A stretch of 12,967 nt of DNA from an uncultured Phycisphaerales bacterium (GTDB lineage: Bacteria > Planctomycetota > Phycisphaerae > WQYP01), in contig CAIPTQ010000143.1 of NCBI GenBank assembly GCA_903868035.1, positions 1 to 12,967 of the forward strand, read 5' to 3'. Below, in pieces: positions 5,259 to 11,577 of the stretch. Position numbers and translations under genes: made by a program. The notes beneath the pieces are model-generated. The model worked only from the letters and a program-made list of their open reading frames with translations, had not been told where the DNA came from and made no database searches. Each line of letters starts with the position of its first letter. The stretch's first letter is position 1.

Positions 5259-7649
5259 ATGCGATGGAATCAGGTTGTGGCGCTGGCGGTCTTGGTGGTG
5301 GCAGTGCCAGCACGGGGCGCGGTGGAGGCGGTGCCGGCGCAGGCGGGGCCGCGGGTGACGGTGAACTTCGATAACGCGTGGAGTTTTTTCAAAGGGGAGG
5401 CGATCGGGGCGCAAAATGCGCAGGCGGCCTTGCCGCAATGGCGCGGAGTGGTGCTGCCGCACGATTGGTCGATCGAGGGGCCGTACGAGCAGAATGCGAT
5501 CACGCTGCGCGGGGGCGGGTATTTGCCGGCGGGGGTGGGGTGGTACTCCAAGTGGTTCACGCTGCCGCCGGAGTACAAGGGGAAGCGGGTGTTCGTGGAA
5601 TTTGACGGGGTGATGGCGAATTCGGAGGTGTGGATCAACGGGCAGTCGCTGGGCAAGCGGCCGTATGGGTTTAGTTCGTTTGAGTATGAGCTGACGGACA
5701 AGCTGAAATTTGACGGGCCGAATTACCTCGCGGTGCGGGCGGACAACACGGTGCAGCCGGCTTCGCGGTTTTATGTGGGGGCGGGCATCTATCGGCATGT
5801 GCGGCTGGAGGTGCGCGAGCCGGTGCATATGGAGCACTGGGGGACGTTTGTGTCGACGCCGGAGGTCAAGGGCGAGCAGGCGACGGTGCGGGTGAAGACG
5901 ACGGTGGTGAATCAGTCGGCGGCGGATGTGCCGGTGACGCTGAATGTGGCGGTGATGGACGGCGGCACGCTGGTGAAGCAGACGCAGGTGCCGGCGAAGA
6001 ATGTGGCGGCGGGGAAGAGCGAGGAGTTTACGGCAGACGTGTACGTGGACCGACCGGAGCTGTGGGATGTGGATCATCCGCACCTGTATCAGGCGGTGGT
6101 GACGGCGACAGGTGGCGGGGATGAGCAGACGGGGCGGGGTGGTGCCTTTGCGGCGGATAAGGAGACGGTGCCGTTTGGCATCCGGCTGATGGAGTGGAAG
6201 CCGGCGACGGGGTTTTGGCTCAACGGCAACAACATCAAGCTGCTGGGGGCCTGCATGCACAGCGATGGCGGGGCCGTGGGCGCGGCGGTGCCCGCGTCGA
6301 TCTGGGAGCGGCGGCTGGCGGCATTGAAGGAGCTGGGGGTGAATGCGGTGCGGACGGCGCACAATCCGATGGCCCCGGAGTTTTTCGACGTGTGCGACCG
6401 CATGGGGATGATGGTGATGGAGGAATCGTTTGACACGTGGACCGCGGCCAAGCCCAACGGCGGTGCGGGATATAACCGGATTTTCAACGAGTGGTTCAAG
6501 GCCGACACGCGGGACATGGTGCTGCGGGATCGGAATCACCCGTCGATTGTGATCTGGAGCGCGGGGAATGAGATTCGGGACAACGTGACCGCGCAGGCGG
6601 GGATCGACCGGTATCTGGCCATGCAGAACATTTATCATGAGTTGGACGGGACGCGGCCTGGGACGTTTGCGCTGTTCCGGCCGACGGCGACGGGGGTGTA
6701 TGGGCCGGGGGGGATTGCGGATCAGATGGATGTGGTGGGGCAGAATTATGCCGAGGCGTCGCTGGAGGCGGCGTGGCGGCAGAATCCGCAGCGGAAGGTG
6801 CTGGGCACGGAAAACACGCACGAGGTGGGCGTGTGGCGGGCGCTGCGCGACAATCCCTTCATGGCCGGGCAGTTCCTCTGGGTGGGCTTTGACTACCTGG
6901 GCGAGGCGGACTGGCCGCAGATCAGCCGCTACAACGGCCTCTTCGACCGCACGGGCGCGCCGCACGCCCGGGCGTATCAGCGGCAAAGCTGGTGGTCCAC
7001 CAAGCCCATGGTGGCCGTGGCGCGGAACAATCCCTCGGCCCCGGGCGCGGCGACGGCCGCCGATGCCGACGGGCTCAAGTTCCTCACCGATTGGACGCCC
7101 CTCGAAGGGGATGCGTACAAGCAGGCACAACTGGAAGTGTTCACGAATTGCGAGCAGGTGGAATTATTCCTCAACGGCAAGTCGCTGGGGATCAAGCCGC
7201 GGAATGCGGATGACTCGCCGGTGACGTTCACCACGGCCTACGCGCCGGGGGTGCTGCGCGCGGTGGGCCGGAACAAGGGGCAGGAGGCCGCGACGTGGGA
7301 GATGCAGACGGCGGGCAAGCCGGTAAAGGTGTCGGCCAAGGCGGACCGGGCGAACATCGTGTCAAGCTTTGATGATGTGTCGATCGTGACGGTGAATGTG
7401 GTGGACGATAAGGGGGTGATGAATCCGACGGCGGTGGATTTGGTGACCTTCAAGATTGACGGGCCGGGCAAGATCATCGCGGTGGACAACGGCGACCGGG
7501 CCAGCCACGAGGCATACCAGGCGCTGCAGCGGCACATGTTCGCGGGGCGGGCCATCGCCATCGTGCGAGCCACGGGTTCCGGGAAAATCACACTTACCGC
7601 CTCCGTCGCGGGCCTCACCGACGCCACAGCGGTAATGGAAGGCAAATAA
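5259..7649 (+). CDS. Secreted glycoside hydrolase family 2 (beta-galactosidase-like)
   Basis: A retaining exo-glycosidase for beta-linked sugars. Residues 1-20 are a Sec signal peptide (WNQVVALAVLVVAVPARGA), so it acts in the periplasm or outside. Residues 35-187 form the GH2 sugar-binding jelly roll (VLPHDWSIEGPY, YLPAGVGWYSKWF, FVEFDGVMANSEVWING). About 190-307 is the Ig-like domain. About 310-590 is the catalytic TIM barrel, with VRTAHNPMAPEFFDVCDRMG (364-383), acid/base E438 in WSAGNE, and probable nucleophile E518 in GTEN. About 615-685 resembles DUF4982 and 690-790 is a C-terminal beta-sandwich (GPGKIIAVDNGD). Length, 796 residues, fits this subfamily. GGAG lies six bases before ATG 5259, and TTGACG at 5219-5224 may be a -35 element. 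Exact substrate is unknown; no transporter or regulator is adjacent. Confidence 0.94.
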   Translation: MRWNQVVALAVLVVAVPARGAVEAVPAQAGPRVTVNFDNAWSFFKGEAIGAQNAQAALPQWRGVVLPHDWSIEGPYEQNAITLRGGGYLPAGVGWYSKWFTLPPEYKGKRVFVEFDGVMANSEVWINGQSLGKRPYGFSSFEYELTDKLKFDGPNYLAVRADNTVQPASRFYVGAGIYRHVRLEVREPVHMEHWGTFVSTPEVKGEQATVRVKTTVVNQSAADVPVTLNVAVMDGGTLVKQTQVPAKNVAAGKSEEFTADVYVDRPELWDVDHPHLYQAVVTATGGGDEQTGRGGAFAADKETVPFGIRLMEWKPATGFWLNGNNIKLLGACMHSDGGAVGAAVPASIWERRLAALKELGVNAVRTAHNPMAPEFFDVCDRMGMMVMEESFDTWTAAKPNGGAGYNRIFNEWFKADTRDMVLRDRNHPSIVIWSAGNEIRDNVTAQAGIDRYLAMQNIYHELDGTRPGTFALFRPTATGVYGPGGIADQMDVVGQNYAEASLEAAWRQNPQRKVLGTENTHEVGVWRALRDNPFMAGQFLWVGFDYLGEADWPQISRYNGLFDRTGAPHARAYQRQSWWSTKPMVAVARNNPSAPGAATAADADGLKFLTDWTPLEGDAYKQAQLEVFTNCEQVELFLNGKSLGIKPRNADDSPVTFTTAYAPGVLRAVGRNKGQEAATWEMQTAGKPVKVSAKADRANIVSSFDDVSIVTVNVVDDKGVMNPTAVDLVTFKIDGPGKIIAVDNGDRASHEAYQALQRHMFAGRAIAIVRATGSGKITLTASVAGLTDATAVMEGK

Positions 7650-7687
7650 CCTCCGCAACTTCCTTAGACTTTGATTCTTCCACATCA

Positions 7688-7712
7688 CCTCAAATTCCTT
7701 ACCTCAAATTCC
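7688..7712. repeat. Direct repeat CCTCAAATTCC x2
   Basis: Two exact copies of CCTCAAATTCC, at 7688-7698 and 7702-7712, have a 14-base period in the gap upstream of accB, immediately before the putative -35 element. They could be activator or repressor half-sites on one face of the helix, or a small duplication. Confidence 0.6.
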
Positions 7713-7713
7713 C

Positions 7714-7742
7714 TTTCGCGCACGGCGGACTTGGCTTATACT
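7714..7742 (+). promoter_or_regulatory. Possible accBC promoter
   Basis: TATACT at 7737-7742 is a good -10 match. The hexamer 17 bases upstream, TTTCGC (7714-7719), is a weak -35. The 75-base leader to accB has no obvious riboswitch. It is the best promoter candidate in this gap. Confidence 0.45.
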
Positions 7743-7817
7743 TCCCCCCGATTCGCGTCTGTCACAAGGAGAGCCTTCGGCACTGGCATTCCCTAAAGTC
7801 ATTCCGGAGAATCATTT

Positions 7818-8315
7818 ATGGCAAAGAAACCTGCCGAATCCAAAACCACCCGCGATGCGGGATTTACAGATACCAGGCGCGTCAAGGAACTGGTTGCTCT
7901 TATGGAGCAACATGGATTGACGGAAATTGAGCTAGAGGAAGACAAGAAACGCATTGTTTTGCGCCGTGGAATTTGCACGCCGACGCATGCCGGAGCGCCG
8001 ATGCACCACGCCGGAGTGCCTGCGGCACCACTGCCGAGCGCTGTTGCGCCGGCGGCCAAACCACCCGAAGACGAAAAACTGGTCGCGATCAAGTCACCGA
8101 TGGTGGGCACCTACTACGCCGCCCCGAGTCCGGATGCCGTGGCGTATGTCTCGGTCGGGTCGGCCGTGGACGCCAAGTCGGTGGTCTGTATCATCGAGGC
8201 GATGAAAGTTTTCAATCCGATTCCCGCCGAAACCTCCGGCACGATCGTCAAGGTGCTGGTCGCCAACGGCCAGGTCGTCGAATACGGCCAGCCACTGTTC
8301 ATGGTCAAACCGTAG
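7818..8315 (+). CDS. accB: Biotin carboxyl carrier protein of acetyl-CoA carboxylase
   Basis: AccB carries biotin between biotin carboxylase and carboxyltransferase in the first committed step of fatty-acid synthesis. It is 165 residues, normal length. An N-terminal helix and strand ([21 protein letters not shown], about 22-42) are followed by a Pro/Ala-rich linker (about 53-85) and the biotinyl domain (about 87-165). The biotin lysine is K130 in EAMKVFN, the usual EAMKMMN with Val and Phe after the lysine. The thumb-like stretch [15 protein letters not shown] is present, as in bacterial AccB. GGAGA lies seven bases before ATG 7818. accC follows 63 bases downstream, the standard accBC arrangement, but here the gap is filled by a heptamer repeat. 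Confidence 0.97.
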   Translation: MAKKPAESKTTRDAGFTDTRRVKELVALMEQHGLTEIELEEDKKRIVLRRGICTPTHAGAPMHHAGVPAAPLPSAVAPAAKPPEDEKLVAIKSPMVGTYYAAPSPDAVAYVSVGSAVDAKSVVCIIEAMKVFNPIPAETSGTIVKVLVANGQVVEYGQPLFMVKP

Positions 8316-8320
8316 TGCTG

Positions 8321-8376
8321 CTGACCGCTGGCCACGGACCACGAATCACTGACTTCTGTCTTCTAACCACGAGTCG
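8321..8376. repeat. Heptamer array filling the accB-accC gap
   Basis: Eight contiguous 7-base units are seen: CTGACCG, CTGGCCA, CGGACCA, CGAATCA, CTGACTT, CTGTCTT, CTAACCA and CGAGTCG. They occupy almost all of the 63-base gap inside the accBC operon and end two bases before the accC ATG. The CTGACTT/CTGTCTT units match the complement of GAAGTCA in the 526-588 array, so this is one repeat family in two orientations. Confidence 0.8.
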
Positions 8377-8378
8377 CC

Positions 8379-9728
8379 ATGTTTCAACGGATATTGATCG
8401 CCAATCGCGGTGAAATCGCCCTGCGGATCATCCGCGCGTGCAAGGAATTGGGGATTGAGACGGTCATCGCCTTTTCCGAGGCCGACCGCAACGCCAACTA
8501 CCTCAAGCTGGCCGACCAGGCGATCTGCATCGGGCCGGGGCCGGCGATAGAGAGCTATTTGAACATTCCGCGGATTATTTCCGCGGCGGAAGTCGGCGAC
8601 GTGCAGGCGATTCATCCGGGGTATGGTTTTTTGGCGGAGAACGCGCATTTCGCGGAAGTCTGCCGGGACTGCAAGATCGAATTCATCGGCCCGAGCGTGG
8701 AGGCGATGAAGATGCTGGGCTCGAAGCTGGCGTCGAAGGAACTGGCGAAAAAGTGCCACGTGCCGCTAACACCGGGTTCGGCGGGCGCCATCACCACGGA
8801 GGACGAAGCGGTGGAGGTGGCGCGGCGGATCGGGTTCCCGGTGGTCATCAAGGCGAGCGCCGGGGGCGGCGGGCGGGGGATGCGCGTGGCGCACAATGAA
8901 ATCACGCTGCGTTCGAGCATCAAGGCGGCGCAGAGCGAAGCCGAGGCGTCGTTCAAGGACGGCACGATCTTCCTGGAGAAATACCACGAGGATCCCCGGC
9001 ACGTGGAAGTGCAGCTCCTGGGCGACAAGCACGGGAACGTCATCCACCTGTGGGAGCGCGACTGCACCTTGCAACGCCGGCACCAGAAGCTGGTGGAGGA
9101 ATCGCCGTGCCCGGTAATCGACCAGAAGACGCGCGAGGAACTGTGCAACTCCGCGGTGCGGCTGGCGAAGGCGGCGAATTATTATTCGGCCTGCACGTGC
9201 GAGTTCATCATGGACAAGGCGTGCAAGTTCTACTTCCTGGAGGTGAACACGCGCGTCCAGGTGGAGCATCCGGTGACGGAACTGGTGACGGGGGTGGACA
9301 TCATCAAGTGGCAGTTGCGGATTGCCGCGGGGGAGAAACTGACGCTGCATCAGAAGGACATACCGCAGAACGGCTGCGCCATCGAATGCCGGATCAACGC
9401 GGAGGATCCGGAGCGGAATTTCGCGCCCTCACCGGGGACGCTGGAGGAATTCATCCCGCCGGGCGGCCCGCACGTGCGGCTGGAGACGCATGTACACCAG
9501 GGTTATCGCGTGCCGCCGAATTATGACTCGATGATCGCCAAGCTGCTGACGCACGGGGCGACGCGGGACGAGGCGATCACGACGATGCGGCGGGCGTTGG
9601 AGGAATTCCGGGTGGGGCCGATCAAGACGACGATCGGGCTGCACCGACAGATCATGGCGAACCAGCAGTTCCGGCAGGCGAAGGTGGACACAGGGTGGAT
9701 TGAGCGGACGTATAAGCCGAAGGGGTGA
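8379..9728 (+). CDS. accC: Biotin carboxylase subunit of acetyl-CoA carboxylase
   Basis: AccC is an ATP-grasp enzyme that carboxylates the biotin on AccB with bicarbonate and ATP. At 449 residues it matches the E. coli length almost exactly, and key residues align at or within one position: K116 and K158 (ATP), H208, E275, E288, N290, R292 in [14 protein letters not shown], and R338 (ECRINAED). The biotin-carboxylase N-domain ([21 protein letters not shown]) is about 1-114, the Gly-rich ATP loop [12 protein letters not shown] is 159-170, and the C-terminal domain is about 335-445. Only a poor ribosome binding site (CGAG) precedes ATG 8379, because the heptamer repeat runs up to it; coupling to accB or repeat-derived initiation is possible. 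The carboxyltransferase genes accA and accD are not in the window. Confidence 0.98.
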   Translation: MFQRILIANRGEIALRIIRACKELGIETVIAFSEADRNANYLKLADQAICIGPGPAIESYLNIPRIISAAEVGDVQAIHPGYGFLAENAHFAEVCRDCKIEFIGPSVEAMKMLGSKLASKELAKKCHVPLTPGSAGAITTEDEAVEVARRIGFPVVIKASAGGGGRGMRVAHNEITLRSSIKAAQSEAEASFKDGTIFLEKYHEDPRHVEVQLLGDKHGNVIHLWERDCTLQRRHQKLVEESPCPVIDQKTREELCNSAVRLAKAANYYSACTCEFIMDKACKFYFLEVNTRVQVEHPVTELVTGVDIIKWQLRIAAGEKLTLHQKDIPQNGCAIECRINAEDPERNFAPSPGTLEEFIPPGGPHVRLETHVHQGYRVPPNYDSMIAKLLTHGATRDEAITTMRRALEEFRVGPIKTTIGLHRQIMANQQFRQAKVDTGWIERTYKPKG

Positions 9729-9752
9729 GGGGGCGCGGGGAAGACATGTTGA

Positions 9753-9823
9753 AACACGAAGATGCGAAGACGCGAAGGGCCACGAAGAATATTCACCACG
9801 GAGGCGCGGAGACACGGAGGAGG
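9753..9823. repeat. Octamer-like CACGAAG / CACGGAG array
   Basis: Units of eight to ten bases ending in CGAAG (about 9753-9787) are followed after a short gap by units ending in CGGAG (about 9796-9818). It begins 24 bases after accC and marks the start of a 487-base gene-free repeat block (9729-10215). Similar text (AACCACGAAGACG) occurs after dprA at 1870. I recall such repeats from many environmental bacterial genomes, where they are often mis-called as short ORFs. Confidence 0.65.
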
Positions 9824-9832
9824 TGGATTGGG

Positions 9833-9862
9833 GATCATATCGGTGATGTCACCGATATGATC
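9833..9862. repeat. 30-bp perfect palindrome, copy 1
   Basis: The arms GATCATATCGGTGA and TCACCGATATGATC are exact complements around a TG centre. It lies about 105 bases after accC. No T-run follows, so it is not a canonical terminator, although the stem could still protect or terminate the accBC transcript. It is related to copy 2 at 9889-9918. Confidence 0.9.
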
Positions 9863-9888
9863 GAATCGGCCGCAGATTACGAATCGAG

Positions 9889-9918
9889 GACCATTTCGGT
9901 GACGTCAACGAAATGGTC
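9889..9918. repeat. 30-bp palindrome, copy 2
   Basis: The arms GACCATTTCGGTGA and TCAACGAAATGGTC flank a CG centre and pair with one mismatch. It starts 56 bases after copy 1 and is identical to it at 24 of 30 positions. Two of the differences are paired changes that preserve symmetry. Confidence 0.88.
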
Positions 9919-9972
9919 GGTATCGGCAAGGGCGGGCCGGAGGCATGAAACACCTGTAGCCGGGGGACAGGA

Positions 9973-10191
9973 GTGCATGACAAAATCGGCGGCCAACGGA
10001 ACCCGCAGCGTGAACGAGGTGGAGCGACCATTCCCAACGCTCCCTGGAGCCTCGCGCAGGCGCTGCCAGGTCTCCTGTATGCGATGGGCTGTCCCTCGCC
10101 TGCGCGAAGAAACCACCAGCCAGAAGGCACGCAACTCCACCTTGCTTACGCTACGGGTTCCGTTTTGCCTACCGCCCAGAATGTCATGCAC
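9973..10191. repeat. Nested inverted-repeat element, about 220 bp
   Basis: Three pairs of complementary arms are nested. The outermost is GTGCATGACA (9973-9982) with TGTCATGCAC (10182-10191), exact. The middle is a 29-base arm at 9996-10024 (ACGGAACCC...GGTGGAG) with 10135-10163, differing at four positions. The inner is TCGCGCAGGCG (10052-10062) with CGCCTGCGCGA (10097-10107), exact. A GCTCCCTGGAGC dyad lies near 10039-10050. No transposase or other protein is encoded. The middle arms recall planctomycete interspersed repeats that translate as NPKRQRG-like peptides; that is from memory. It could be a MITE-like non-autonomous element or a structured RNA. Confidence 0.75.
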
Positions 10192-10215
10192 CCGGGGACA
10201 CAAATTCACCCTAAT

Positions 10216-10279
10216 TTGCCATTGTTATTTAACAATGTCATCGTATAATGACGATGGCAATATACAGTTGATTTGCCAT
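10216..10279 (+). promoter_or_regulatory. vapBC promoter with overlapping operator dyads
   Basis: TTGTTA (10222-10227) and a perfect TATAAT (10244-10249) are 16 bases apart, the best promoter in the window. The -35 lies in the palindrome ATTGTTATTTAACAAT (10221-10236). The -10 lies in CATCGT-N6-ACGATG (10239-10256). TTGCCAT occurs directly at 10216-10222 and 10273-10279 and inverted at 10254-10260. VapB proteins usually repress their own operon through such dyads, so these are likely VapB or VapBC sites. Confidence 0.75.
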
Positions 10280-10295
10280 ATTCAAGGAGTCTGTC

Positions 10296-10553
10296 ATGAC
10301 CCAGGCACTTCGCACCACCCTCCGGGTCGCCGAAGGTGGGCGCATTGTCATTCCGGCGAAGGTCCGCCAGCGCCTCGGGATGGAGGTCGGCGCGGACCTG
10401 GTCCTTACCGTCCAGGACGACCACGCCACCCTGATCAACGCCCAAGCCGCGCGGCACAAGGCCCGCGAAAGCGTCCGCCGTTACGTCAATCCCAAAGACA
10501 ATCTCAGCCAGGAGTTGATGGACCAGCGGAAGGCGGAGGCCCGGCGTGAATAG
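10296..10553 (+). CDS. vapB: VapB-type antitoxin (AbrB/SpoVT fold)
   Basis: The antitoxin neutralises the adjacent PIN-domain ribonuclease and usually represses the operon. Of its 85 residues, 5-48 form the swapped-hairpin AbrB DNA-binding domain, with the typical GRIVIPAKVRQRLGMEVG core (15-32). The C-terminal part (about 53-85, charged, RHKARESVRRYV...QRKAEARRE) should be the toxin-binding tail. AAGGAG lies six bases before ATG 10296, a strong ribosome binding site. The last eight bases overlap the toxin gene. Third codon positions favour C, unlike the G-ending codons of most plus-strand neighbours, consistent with horizontal acquisition. A subfamily call beyond AbrB-type VapB is not possible from sequence alone. 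Confidence 0.92.
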   Translation: MTQALRTTLRVAEGGRIVIPAKVRQRLGMEVGADLVLTVQDDHATLINAQAARHKARESVRRYVNPKDNLSQELMDQRKAEARRE

Positions 10554-10968
10554 CATCATCGACGCATCGGCCATCCTCGCCTACCTCCAGATGGAGAAGG
10601 GCCACGATGTCGTCGAGGCCGCCTTCGACGCCGGACCAGCCTACGTGACCACCGTCAATGCCTGCGAAGTCCTCGGCAAGCTTTGCGAAAAGGGGATGCC
10701 CATTGAAGAAGCCCATGCGGCCTTCGACGATCTGGGCATGAGTATGATCGACTTCGATGCGGAACTGGCGTTGCTTGCCGCGGCCATGCGGGTGCGAACG
10801 ATTCCCATCGGCGCCTCGCTGGGCGACCGCGCGTGCCTGGCGCTGGTGCAACGCATGACCCAGGCCAACACCCCGATCCCCGCGGTCTACACTGCCGAAC
10901 ACGCCTGGACGAAGCTCAAATGGCCCTTCAAAATCATGCTCATTCGGTCCGCGCGGAATACTGTGTGA
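10546..10968 (+). CDS. vapC: VapC-type PIN-domain ribonuclease toxin
   Basis: VapC toxins are Mg-dependent endoribonucleases that typically cut tRNA or rRNA and stop growth when released from VapB. This 140-residue protein is a single PIN domain with acidic residues at the expected places: D6 in SIIDASAIL, E41 in NACEVLGKL, D94 in SLGDRACLAL. In the final motif VYTAEHAW the usual Asp is Glu (E117), a conservative change. It starts at GTG 10546 and overlaps the antitoxin end by eight bases, so translation is coupled. The 3' end faces the convergent purN with only 15 bases between stops and no visible terminator. The RNA target cannot be inferred. Confidence 0.93.
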   Translation: MNSIIDASAILAYLQMEKGHDVVEAAFDAGPAYVTTVNACEVLGKLCEKGMPIEEAHAAFDDLGMSMIDFDAELALLAAAMRVRTIPIGASLGDRACLALVQRMTQANTPIPAVYTAEHAWTKLKWPFKIMLIRSARNTV

Positions 10969-10983
10969 CAGTGGATCGGTGCC

Positions 10984-11577
10984 TCACATCCGCGCTTCGC
11001 CGCGGGCGTACAGGCGGATGGCTTCGGGGTAGGCGAGGCATTCCTGTTCGAAGACGCGGTGGGCGAGGGTATCGGGGGTGTCGGTGGGGAGGACGGGGAC
11101 GCGTTTTTGGATGATGATGGGGCCGGTGTCGTAGGTGTTGTCGGCGAAGTGGACGGTGCAGCCGGATTCGGTTTCACCGGCGGCGAGGACGGCGGCGTGG
11201 ACGTGGGTGCCGTGCATGCCCAGGCCGCCGAATTTGGGGAGCAGTGCGGGGTGGATGTTCAGGACGCGGCCGCGGAGGTCCGGGGGAATCTCCCAGAGGG
11301 AGAGAAAGCCGGCCATGAGGGCCAGATCGACGTGGTGGCGGCGGAGCGTATCGGCGATGCGGCGGGAGAATTCGGCGTGGGTGCCGGCGGCTTTGCGGGT
11401 GATGATGTCCACGGGGATGTTCAGCGGGCGGGCGCGTTCGATGGCGCGACAGTGGGGGTTGCTGGCGATGCAGCAGACGATCTGTGCATCCAGCTCGCCC
11501 CGCGCGATGGTGGCGGCGAGGTTCTGCATGGTGGTGCCGCCGCCGCTGACTAAAACGCCGAGTCGCAAATGTTTCAT
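10984..11577 (-). CDS. purN: Phosphoribosylglycinamide formyltransferase
   Basis: PurN transfers a formyl group from 10-formyl-THF to glycinamide ribonucleotide in de novo purine synthesis. The 197-residue length from ATG 11577 is normal; an upstream in-frame start at 11646 would only add residues inside the neighbouring gene. The substrate phosphate loop VSGGGTTMQNL is at 10-20. The catalytic triad is visible: N107 and H109 in LNIHPALLPKFGG, and D150 in YDTGPI. The MHGTHVHAAVLAAGETESGCTVH stretch (121-143) is characteristic. The ATG overlaps the TGA of the upstream MFS gene as ATGA, so the two are translationally coupled. No other purine genes are near. Its coding strand is C-rich, as expected from strand-wide skew. 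Confidence 0.96.
   Translation of the reverse strand: MKHLRLGVLVSGGGTTMQNLAATIARGELDAQIVCCIASNPHCRAIERARPLNIPVDIITRKAAGTHAEFSRRIADTLRRHHVDLALMAGFLSLWEIPPDLRGRVLNIHPALLPKFGGLGMHGTHVHAAVLAAGETESGCTVHFADNTYDTGPIIIQKRVPVLPTDTPDTLAHRVFEQECLAYPEAIRLYARGEARM

Noticed and set aside
5229..7130. Minus-strand 633-residue ORF
   Set aside because: It is antisense to the GH2 gene, with biased Arg/His/Pro composition and no domain.
4733..7649. Sugar-utilisation system linking murQ and GH2
   Set aside because: A 95-base gap with its own possible promoter separates them, the GH2 enzyme is not of a muramidase or N-acetylglucosaminidase type by its motifs, and no transporter or regulator joins them.
9833..9862. 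Rho-independent terminator for accBC
   Set aside because: The stem is strong, but there is no T-run and it is one of a related pair; kept as a palindromic repeat.
9725..10549. Plus-strand 274-residue ORF
   Set aside because: It is built from the octamer array, the palindromes, the nested repeat and part of vapB in another frame; there is no protein-like pattern.
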